This document shows, in pieces, positions 1 to 5,396 of a DNA stretch of 6,268 bases (its first letter is position 1; the number at the start of each line of letters is the position of its first letter). The DNA comes from Clostridia bacterium (GTDB lineage: Bacteria > Bacillota_A > Clostridia > Oscillospirales > Acutalibacteraceae), in assembly GCA_017529165.1 (NCBI GenBank), contig JAFXNY010000022.1, positions 1-6,268 on the forward strand, in the 5' to 3' direction. A program made the position numbers and the translations under genes. The notes below the pieces were generated by a model that saw only the letters and a list, made by a program, of their open reading frames with translations, did not search any database and was not told the DNA's origin.

Positions 1-1
1 T

Positions 2-1390
2 AACAATAAAAAAAGTATACTTGCGGCAGTACTACCAACACCGAGAAGTATAATTGCACTGAGTGATGTCATAGAAGAAGAGGACAGAGAAAACACAATA
101 AATAAACTGCGTGAAGATAAATTAACTGTTTGCAGGATAAGCAGGGAAATAGAGTGTGAAGGCGTCGCTACTACCTATATTTATGAGAGTGAAGATACTG
201 TAGACACTTGCCATATTATAGGTTATCTTGATAACAGTTCTCACGGTGTTTCGGGGCTTGAGGCGGCTTATGATAACCTGCTTTATAGCGAAGATTTCCT
301 GTATGCTGTTGTGGAAACAGACGGAAAAGGTAATGCATTAGGGTCTAGCGAACCTCGTTTTGAGAATAAATCTTCAGCTCTTTCAAACGGCGTTGTATCA
401 ACAATAGATATAAATATACAAAAGGCGGTTTGCGCAGCGGCTGGCGATATAAAAAAGGGCGCAGTTGTTGTAAGCGAAGTAAAAACAGGGGAGATTAAGG
501 CGCTACTGAGCATTCCTCAATTTGATACAAATAATCTTGGAGATTATTTAGAGGATAAAGATTCCCCTTTTATTAACCGTGCTTTGTCCTCGTATAGCGT
601 GGGCTCTGTTTTTAAGTCCTGCGTTGCGGCGGCAGGAATTGAAAACGGCATTATCGATTATCAATATGATTGCAAGGGCAGTACATTTATTATTGATAGA
701 GACTTTAAGTGCCATAAAGTCGATGGGCACGGTGTTGTTGATTTAAGGCAAGCGTTGGCGTTCTCTTGTAACTGCTTTTTTTATAACTATGCTTTTTTAG
801 TAGGCGGTGAGCCTGTTTATAAAATGGCACGGAAAATGGGCTTCGGCAACAGCATTAAGATTTGCGATAATATTAAGGCTTATGGGGGAGATTTGCCGGA
901 TATTAAATCGCTTAATAACCCTGCCAATCTTGCTAATTTCAGTATAGGTCAGGGAGAGTTTTCAGCGTCTCCTGTGGGTATGCTGCCTCTTTATACTGCT
1001 ATAGCAAACGGAGGTAGGTATTATCTTCCGTCACTTGTAAAAGGCACAATTAAGTATGGTAAGACTATAGAGTATGATAAAGGTAAAATGACTGTTGCAA
1101 TGAGCCAAAATACAGCCGATACCATAAAATCGTATCTTGTAGATGTAATAACCTCCGGAACTGCCGTTTCTGCCGCACCTAAAACCGTTACTGCCGCAGG
1201 CAAGACGGCTACAGCACAAACAGGACGAAAGGATGAAAACGGCGAAAAAATAAATAATAGCTGGTTTTGTGGCTTTTTCCCTGCTGAAGATCCTCAGTAT
1301 GTAGTCGTAGTTTTATCCGAGGGCGGTAACACTGCCGAAACAACATCTACTTTCTCAAAAATAGCTGATAGAATCACAGAATTATCATAA
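2..1390 (+). CDS. Class B penicillin-binding protein (D,D-transpeptidase), 5' end missing
   Basis: The protein cross-links peptidoglycan stem peptides on the outer face of the membrane and belongs to the PBP2/FtsI/SpoVD-like class B family. The frame is open from base 2 to the TAA at 1388-1390 (462 residues visible), so the GTG at 311 is an internal valine, not a start. Fragment residues 1-110 resemble the dimerisation domain (HIIGYLD at 71-77, GVSGLEAAYDNLL at 82-94). The transpeptidase domain follows: SVFK at 202-205 (nucleophile Ser, nt 605-616), SCN at 255-257 (nt 764-772), and a third motif reading KTA at 401-403 (nt 1202-1210) where KTG is usual. The tail NSWFCGFFPAEDPQYVVVV is typical of the family. 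The membrane anchor and start lie upstream of the window; I guess 40-80 residues are missing. There are no PASTA repeats at the C terminus. No terminator is visible after the stop, so read-through into the next operon is possible. The exact paralogue (division, elongation or sporulation) cannot be assigned. Confidence 0.9.
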   Translation, partial: NNKKSILAAVLPTPRSIIALSDVIEEEDRENTINKLREDKLTVCRISREIECEGVATTYIYESEDTVDTCHIIGYLDNSSHGVSGLEAAYDNLLYSEDFLYAVVETDGKGNALGSSEPRFENKSSALSNGVVSTIDINIQKAVCAAAGDIKKGAVVVSEVKTGEIKALLSIPQFDTNNLGDYLEDKDSPFINRALSSYSVGSVFKSCVAAAGIENGIIDYQYDCKGSTFIIDRDFKCHKVDGHGVVDLRQALAFSCNCFFYNYAFLVGGEPVYKMARKMGFGNSIKICDNIKAYGGDLPDIKSLNNPANLANFSIGQGEFSASPVGMLPLYTAIANGGRYYLPSLVKGTIKYGKTIEYDKGKMTVAMSQNTADTIKSYLVDVITSGTAVSAAPKTVTAAGKTATAQTGRKDENGEKINNSWFCGFFPAEDPQYVVVVLSEGGNTAETTSTFSKIADRITELS

Positions 1391-1398
1391 AATATGGC

Positions 1399-1427
1399 TT
1401 GACAGCATATAGGTATAATGGTATAAT
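1399..1427 (+). promoter_or_regulatory. Strong SigA-type promoter of the citrate synthase-gntR-acn-icd operon
   Basis: The -35 box TTGACA (1399-1404) and the -10 box TATAAT (1422-1427) both match consensus exactly and are separated by 17 bp. TG at 1419-1420 also gives an extended -10 (TGnTATAAT). Transcription should start near 1433-1435, leaving a leader of about 26-28 nt before the GTG at 1461. The -35 box lies only 8 bp after the stop codon of the penicillin-binding protein gene. So strong a promoter for a biosynthetic operon implies that control is by repression, which fits the palindrome overlapping its -10 box. Promoter boxes are seen directly; the start site is inferred. Confidence 0.88.
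1412..1427 (+). repeat. Tandem duplication of GGTATAAT (two potential -10 boxes)
   Basis: The octamer GGTATAAT occurs twice back to back (1412-1419 and 1420-1427). Only the second copy is correctly spaced (17 bp) from TTGACA; the first would leave only 9 bp. It may be a chance duplication, or the upstream copy may be a decoy or regulator contact. Confidence 0.6.
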
Positions 1428-1437
1428 TGTATACAAT
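1426..1437. promoter_or_regulatory. Probable GntR-family operator, perfect palindrome ATTGTATACAAT
   Basis: This is a perfect 12-bp inverted repeat (ATTGTA/TACAAT) that shares two bases with the -10 box and covers the expected transcription start. GntR regulators of the FadR/FCD group commonly bind short palindromes with a GT...AC core, and TTGTATACAA-like sites are typical. A bound dimer here would block polymerase. The operon's second gene encodes exactly such a regulator, so autorepression is the simplest reading. The palindrome is directly seen; the binding partner is inferred. Confidence 0.72.
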
Positions 1438-1447
1438 CTGTCAATAC

Positions 1448-1453
1448 AAGGAG
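1448..1453 (+). promoter_or_regulatory. Ribosome-binding site AAGGAG deciding the GTG start at 1461
   Basis: AAGGAG lies 7 nt before GTG at 1461. The next in-frame ATG is at codon 50, well inside the protein and with the N-terminal region already coding, so this site fixes the start as a non-ATG codon. Confidence 0.85.
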
Positions 1454-1460
1454 TGATTTT

Positions 1461-2831
1461 GTGCTGGAGCTTTCAAATAAAACTAATTTGCTCGAATCAA
1501 ATATATATAAATATTCCCTGCAGGATGTATCAGAGCCTAATCTTTACCGTGAAGTTTACAGCTATGATGATGTGCCGAGGGTTGCTTTCAACCACCGCAG
1601 AGTGCCTATGGGTATGCCAAAGGATATTTGGATAACAGATACTTCATTTCGTGACGGTCAGCAGTCGATAGAGCCGTACACTGTAGAACAAATAGTTACA
1701 ATTTTCAAATTGTTGTCTCGTCTGTCAGGTCCTTATGGTATAGTCAGGCAGAGCGAGTTTTTCGTGTATAGTAAAAAAGACCGTGATGCACTGGCTAAAT
1801 GTCAGGAATTAGGTCTTCGTTTCCCTGAAATTACCACCTGGATAAGAGCAAGCAAACAAGATTTTAAACTTGTAAAAGATTTAGGTGTAAGGGAAACAGG
1901 TATTCTTGTTTCCTGCAGTGATTATCATATTTTTAAAAAACTTAAGAAGACACGGAAAGAAGCTATGGACACATATCTTGCGGCTGTTAGCGAGGCTTTT
2001 GAGGCAGGCGTTATGCCGAGATGTCACCTTGAAGATATCACCAGAGCCGATTTTTACGGTTTTGTGGTTCCGTTTGTTAATGAGCTTATGAAAATGTCAA
2101 AGGATGCAGGCATACCTGTTCGCATCCGTGCTTGTGATACTATGGGATATGGAGTGCCGTATCCGGAGGTTGCATTACCCCGTAGTGTGCCGGGTATTAT
2201 ATACGGCCTGCAACACTATTCTGATGTTCCGAGCGAAATGCTTGAATGGCATGGACATAACGATTTTTATAAATCGGTTGCGAATGCAGCTACTGCTTGG
2301 CTTTACGGCGCTTCGGGTGTTAACTGCTCACTGCTTGGTATTGGAGAGCGTACAGGTAATGTTCCGCTCGAGGCAATGGTTATGGAGTATGCTTCACTCC
2401 GTGGGTCTTTTGACGGTATGGACCCGACTGTAATTACTGAAATTGCATCCTATTTTAAAAATGAAATAGGATATAAAATACCGCCTATGACCCCATTTGT
2501 AGGCCGCAATTTTAATGTAACAAGAGCAGGCATACACGCTGACGGACTCTTAAAGGACGAAGAAATATATAATATATTTAATACTGAGAAGATACTCAAC
2601 CGTCCTGTTTCCGTGTTGCTCGGCAAAACATCAGGTCTTGCCGGAATAGCATATTGGATAAATCAGAACTATTCGCTATCGGGTGAAGACGCTGTAGATA
2701 AACGCTCGCCTGTTGTAATTAAATTAAAAGAGTGGATAGACAGCGAGTATGAAAACGGCAGAGTTACCACCCTTTCAACCGGTGAAATAGAAGAAAAAAT
2801 TGCTGAGATAGGGCTTAAGGAGGGTAAGTAG
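1461..2831 (+). CDS. Probable Re-type citrate synthase (HMGL/isopropylmalate synthase-like family)
   Basis: Most likely joins acetyl-CoA and oxaloacetate to give citrate in the cytoplasm, using the LeuA/homocitrate-synthase fold rather than the usual (Si) citrate synthase fold. The protein has 456 residues. The HMGL-like TIM barrel begins near residue 56 with TDTSFRDGQQS (Asp60 metal ligand, Arg64-Asp65). It continues with HLEDITRADFYG (189-200), the HGHND metal motif (His264, His266) and GERTGN (296-300, Asn300 likely fourth ligand), then a LeuA-like linker region with AGIHADG (356-362). It stops about 90 residues later, without the leucine-binding regulatory domain of long isopropylmalate synthases. 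Automated annotation may call it 2-isopropylmalate or homocitrate synthase. The neighbouring aconitase and isocitrate dehydrogenase argue for citrate, and I recall the Clostridium kluyveri Re-citrate synthase being of this family and length. It is the first gene after the promoter, and its TAG overlaps the next GTG by one base. Substrate is inferred from context; the family is clear. Confidence 0.82.
   Translation: MLELSNKTNLLESNIYKYSLQDVSEPNLYREVYSYDDVPRVAFNHRRVPMGMPKDIWITDTSFRDGQQSIEPYTVEQIVTIFKLLSRLSGPYGIVRQSEFFVYSKKDRDALAKCQELGLRFPEITTWIRASKQDFKLVKDLGVRETGILVSCSDYHIFKKLKKTRKEAMDTYLAAVSEAFEAGVMPRCHLEDITRADFYGFVVPFVNELMKMSKDAGIPVRIRACDTMGYGVPYPEVALPRSVPGIIYGLQHYSDVPSEMLEWHGHNDFYKSVANAATAWLYGASGVNCSLLGIGERTGNVPLEAMVMEYASLRGSFDGMDPTVITEIASYFKNEIGYKIPPMTPFVGRNFNVTRAGIHADGLLKDEEIYNIFNTEKILNRPVSVLLGKTSGLAGIAYWINQNYSLSGEDAVDKRSPVVIKLKEWIDSEYENGRVTTLSTGEIEEKIAEIGLKEGK
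2817..2823 (+). promoter_or_regulatory. Ribosome-binding site AAGGAGG deciding the GTG start at 2831
   Basis: AAGGAGG sits inside the last codons of the citrate synthase gene, 7 nt before GTG at 2831. The GTG shares its first G with the upstream TAG stop, so translation of the regulator is probably coupled to the synthase. Confidence 0.85.
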
Positions 2832-3466
2832 TGGAACACAAGACTATATCGCTTGCCGATCAGGTTTTCGAAAACCTTGAAAATGATATTTTAAGCGGAA
2901 AATATCAGCGTGGCGAATTGCTGACTGAAAGTAAGCTAAGCCAGTCTCTCGGTGTTAGCAGAACCCCTATAAGAGAGGCGCTCAGGCGCCTTTCCCAAGA
3001 ACACATAATCGAAGAAAGCGGTAAAGGCTCTATAGTACTTGGTATTGCTGAAGAAGACCTTAAGGATATATTCTTTATCAGGCGAAAAATCGAGGGTGTT
3101 TGTGCAGGGCAGGCGGCTGAAAACCGTACTGAAGAGCAATTAGCACAGCTTAAAGAGGCTGTAGAGTTTCAAGAGTTTTATCTTGCAAGAAATGATGCCG
3201 ATAAAATCAAAACTATGGACAGCCGTTTTCATGAAACAATTTACCGTATGAGTGGCAGTCGTGTATTTTGCGATGTGCTTATACCTCTTCATAGAAAAAT
3301 ACAAAAGTACAGAAGAGCTTCGGTTTCTAATACAAGCCGAGCGGCGGCATCTGTTGCTGAACACAGATGTATTCTTGAAGCAATAGCAGAAAAGGACTCA
3401 AAGAGAGCAGAAAAGCTATTTAATGAGCATCTATTGAACGCATATAATCATATGTTTAAGGAGTAA
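2831..3466 (+). CDS. GntR-family transcriptional regulator, FCD (FadR) subgroup
   Basis: A 211-aa DNA-binding regulator of normal length for the FadR/FCD group. Residues about 6-72 form the GntR winged helix-turn-helix (LADQVFENLENDILSG, then LSQSLGVSRTPIREALRRL at 36-54, the recognition helix signature). Residues about 76-205 form the all-helical FCD ligand domain. Asp130, His134, His178 and His200 stand at the positions that bind a metal in FCD proteins, where small carboxylates often coordinate. It starts with GTG overlapping the citrate synthase stop by one base and ends 4 nt before the aconitase ATG. Its place inside the operon, and the ATTGTATACAAT palindrome on the operon promoter, suggest that it represses its own operon. 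The ligand is unknown; a pathway acid such as citrate or 2-oxoglutarate is a guess. Confidence 0.93.
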   Translation: MEHKTISLADQVFENLENDILSGKYQRGELLTESKLSQSLGVSRTPIREALRRLSQEHIIEESGKGSIVLGIAEEDLKDIFFIRRKIEGVCAGQAAENRTEEQLAQLKEAVEFQEFYLARNDADKIKTMDSRFHETIYRMSGSRVFCDVLIPLHRKIQKYRRASVSNTSRAAASVAEHRCILEAIAEKDSKRAEKLFNEHLLNAYNHMFKE

Positions 3467-3470
3467 TAAA

Positions 3471-3785
3471 ATGGGTTATACAATAGCGCAAAAGATTATT
3501 AAAGCTCACCTTGTTTCGGGTGATATGACTGTAGGTAGTGAAATCGCCCTTAGAATTGATCAGACGCTTACGCAAGATGCAACAGGCACTATGGCGTATC
3601 TTGAGTTTGAAACAATGGGCGTTAAGCGTGTAAAAACCGAAAAGAGTGTGGCTTATATTGACCATAACACCCTGCAGTCCGGCTTTGAAAATGCAGATGA
3701 CCATAGATACATACAGTCTGTAGCATCTAAACACGGTATATATTTTCGCGCCCCGGCAACGGTATATGCCATCAGGTGCATTTAG
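3471..3785 (+). CDS. acn: Aconitase, N-terminal fragment (frameshifted gene, part 1)
   Basis: First part of a citrate/isocitrate isomerase interrupted by a frameshift. The ATG follows AAGGAG (3458-3463) by 7 nt, and that site forms the last sense codons of the GntR gene. Residues 1-92 match the start of Aquifex-type aconitases (LRIDQTLTQDATGTMAYLEF at 27-46, YIDHNTLQSGFENADDHR at 62-79, then HGIYF at 88-92). After Phe92 (TTT, 3744-3746) the reading changes to 12 unrelated residues and a TAG at 3783-3785. Adding one T to the run at 3743-3746 restores SRPGNGICHQVHLERFG, the expected family sequence, and joins this piece to the next frame as one 641-aa protein. Alone, this fragment lacks the iron-sulfur cysteines and cannot be active. 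Cause may be a sequencing or assembly error, a recent mutation, or (less likely) -1 slippage. Confidence 0.85.
   Translation: MGYTIAQKIIKAHLVSGDMTVGSEIALRIDQTLTQDATGTMAYLEFETMGVKRVKTEKSVAYIDHNTLQSGFENADDHRYIQSVASKHGIYFRAPATVYAIRCI
3743..3746 (+). other. Apparent -1 nt frameshift site in the aconitase gene
   Basis: A run of four T where the protein alignment needs five. Frame 0 reads TAT TTT CGC (Y-F-R); with one more T it reads TAT TTT TCG CGC CCC GGC (Y-F-S-R-P-G), as expected in aconitases. Reading base 3746 twice gives the same result, so a -1 slip on T-TTT would also rescue it. No canonical X-XXY-YYZ slippery heptamer is present, and only weak 3-4 bp stems follow. Confidence 0.85.
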
Positions 3786-5395
3786 AGCGTTTCGGCATAC
3801 CGGGCAAAACACTTATAGGCTCTGATAGCCACACACCCACAGGCGGCGGTATCGGAATGCTCGCTATGGGCGCCGGAGGTATGGATGTTGCGGCGGCAAT
3901 GGGCGGCGGAGCATACTATATTACTTGCCCCAAAATGTACAAGGTAAATCTTACCGGCAAACTTAAACCTTTTGTAAGTGCAAAGGATATCAGCCTCGAA
4001 ATATTGCGTATTCTCTCTGTTAAAGGAGGCGTTGGCGCTATAATCGAATGGGGCGGCGAGGGAATAAAGCATTTATCGGTTCCAGAGCGTGCTACCATTA
4101 CCAATATGGGCACCGAACTAGGAGCGACCACATCAATTTTCCCGTCTGATGAAGTTACTCGTGAGTTTTTGCGTGCTCAGGGCAGAGAGGCAGATTTTGT
4201 GCCGCTTCAAAGTGACAACGATGCCGTATATGATAAGGTTATAAACATTAACCTTGATGAATTAAAACCCCTTATAGCTTGTCCGCATAGTCCTGATAAT
4301 GTTGTAACGGTTGAGTCCCTTTCAGGCACAAAGGTTGATCAGGTATGCGTAGGGTCTTGTACTAATTCTTCGCTCTTAGATATGCTTAAAGTAGCGGCAC
4401 TTCTTAAAGGTAAAACGATAAAGAACAGTGTTAGCCTTTCGATTTCCCCCGGTTCTAAACAGGTGCTTACAATGCTTAGTGACTGTGGTGCGTTATCAGA
4501 TATAATAGCATCCGGTGCAAGACTTTTAGAGTGTGCCTGCGGACCGTGTATAGGTATGGGCTTTTCGCCTAATTCTGCAGGTGTATCGCTTCGTACATTC
4601 AACCGCAATTTTGAGGGCAGAAGCGGAACTGCTGATGCAGGAGTTTATCTTGTGTCCCCCGAAACGGCAGTTGCCGCCGCTCTTACGGGCGAGATAACCG
4701 ACCCTCGTATGCTCGGCTCGATGCCGGAAATTAAAATGCCCCAAAGCTTTAAGATTAACGACAGTGCGGTAATTCCTCCGGTATCAGAAGAGAGTGCGGA
4801 TAGCGTTACGGTACTAAGAGGGCCTAATATTAAACCATTCCCGGCGTTAAAGCCACAGGAAGATACACTTAGTGCATCTGTATCGCTCAAGGTTGGCGAC
4901 AATATCACCACCGACCATATTATGCCGGCAGGTGCTAAAATACTTCCTTACCGTTCAAATATACCCTACCTTTCAAACTTCTGCTTCGGGGTAGTAGATA
5001 AATCATTCCCCGAGCGTGCAAAAGAAATGGGCGAGAGTATTGTAATAGGCGGTGTAAATTACGGTCAGGGTTCTTCCCGTGAGCATGCGGCTTTAGTGCC
5101 TATGTATTTAGGTGTTCGCGCGGTTATCGCCAAGAGCTTCGCTCGTATTCACGCCGCAAATCTTATAAACTCCGGCATACTTCCGCTTACATTTAAGAAT
5201 GCAGAAGATTATGATAAAATATCCGCCGGTGATGTGTTAACACTTAATAGTGTATTCTCAGGTCTCGATAAGGGCGAAATAACCCTTAAAAATAACACAA
5301 ACGGCAATGAGATAACCCTCGTATGTTCATTTACCGATAGGCAGAAAAAAATACTTAAAGCAGGCGGATTACTCGCTTTTGCAAAGGAGAACTAA
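3776..5395 (+). CDS. acn: Aconitase, C-terminal fragment (frameshifted gene, part 2)
   Basis: Carries the rest of the aconitase that turns citrate into isocitrate through cis-aconitate with a [4Fe-4S] cluster. The homologous frame actually begins at about 3746; the GTG at 3776 is an internal valine (HQVHLERFG) without a ribosome-binding site. Counting from that GTG: GSDSHTPTGGG at 15-25, SCTNSS with cluster Cys195, and ACGPC with cluster Cys255 and Cys258. A linker near 315-365 leads to the swivel domain with DNITTDHIMPAG (375-386) and the active-site loop YGQGSSREHAA (429-439). In the joined 641-aa protein, add 102 to these numbers. Length and motif order fit the Aquifex-type (short, AcnA-like) aconitase, not two-subunit LeuCD. 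The frame is undamaged for 539 codons with every catalytic motif kept, so the break is recent or an artefact. It ends 1 nt before the isocitrate dehydrogenase ATG. Confidence 0.9.
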   Translation: MHLERFGIPGKTLIGSDSHTPTGGGIGMLAMGAGGMDVAAAMGGGAYYITCPKMYKVNLTGKLKPFVSAKDISLEILRILSVKGGVGAIIEWGGEGIKHLSVPERATITNMGTELGATTSIFPSDEVTREFLRAQGREADFVPLQSDNDAVYDKVININLDELKPLIACPHSPDNVVTVESLSGTKVDQVCVGSCTNSSLLDMLKVAALLKGKTIKNSVSLSISPGSKQVLTMLSDCGALSDIIASGARLLECACGPCIGMGFSPNSAGVSLRTFNRNFEGRSGTADAGVYLVSPETAVAAALTGEITDPRMLGSMPEIKMPQSFKINDSAVIPPVSEESADSVTVLRGPNIKPFPALKPQEDTLSASVSLKVGDNITTDHIMPAGAKILPYRSNIPYLSNFCFGVVDKSFPERAKEMGESIVIGGVNYGQGSSREHAALVPMYLGVRAVIAKSFARIHAANLINSGILPLTFKNAEDYDKISAGDVLTLNSVFSGLDKGEITLKNNTNGNEITLVCSFTDRQKKILKAGGLLAFAKEN

Positions 5396-5396
5396 A

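Larger units (their letters stand above)
1399..1444. repeat. Outer inverted repeat TTGACAG / CTGTCAA flanking the promoter core
   Basis: TTGACAG at 1399-1405 is exactly complementary in inverted orientation to CTGTCAA at 1438-1444, with 32 bp between the arms. The left arm contains the whole -35 box; the right arm abuts the ATTGTATACAAT palindrome. It is not a terminator, because no T run follows. It may be an accessory regulator contact or coincidence. Confidence 0.4.

Noticed and set aside
311..1390. GTG at 311 as the start of a 359-aa protein
   Set aside because: The same frame is open back to base 2 and upstream residues carry the family's dimerisation motifs (HIIGYLD, GLEAAYD), so 311 is an internal valine codon.
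1391..1460. Terminator, riboswitch or T-box in the only intergenic gap
   Set aside because: The 70 bp are taken up by promoter, operator and ribosome-binding site; the inverted repeats are AT-rich or widely spaced and no T run follows them.
1399..1635. 78-aa + strand frame starting inside the promoter
   Set aside because: It starts at the -35 box, has no ribosome-binding site, and overlaps the well-supported synthase gene in another frame; its protein has no recognisable features.
3712..3722. Odd palindrome TACAG-T-CTGTA just upstream of the frameshift
   Set aside because: It encodes part of the conserved YIQSV stretch of aconitase, so the symmetry is most likely a by-product of coding sequence and not a frameshift stimulator, which would lie downstream.
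3747..3775. Programmed -1 frameshift signal in aconitase
   Set aside because: No X-XXY-YYZ heptamer and only 3-4 bp stems (such as GGCA/TGCC at 3755-3770) follow; a deletion or sequencing error explains it more simply.
3456..4131. Minus-strand open frames over the aconitase break
   Set aside because: They are antisense to conserved aconitase codons and have no family resemblance or start signals.
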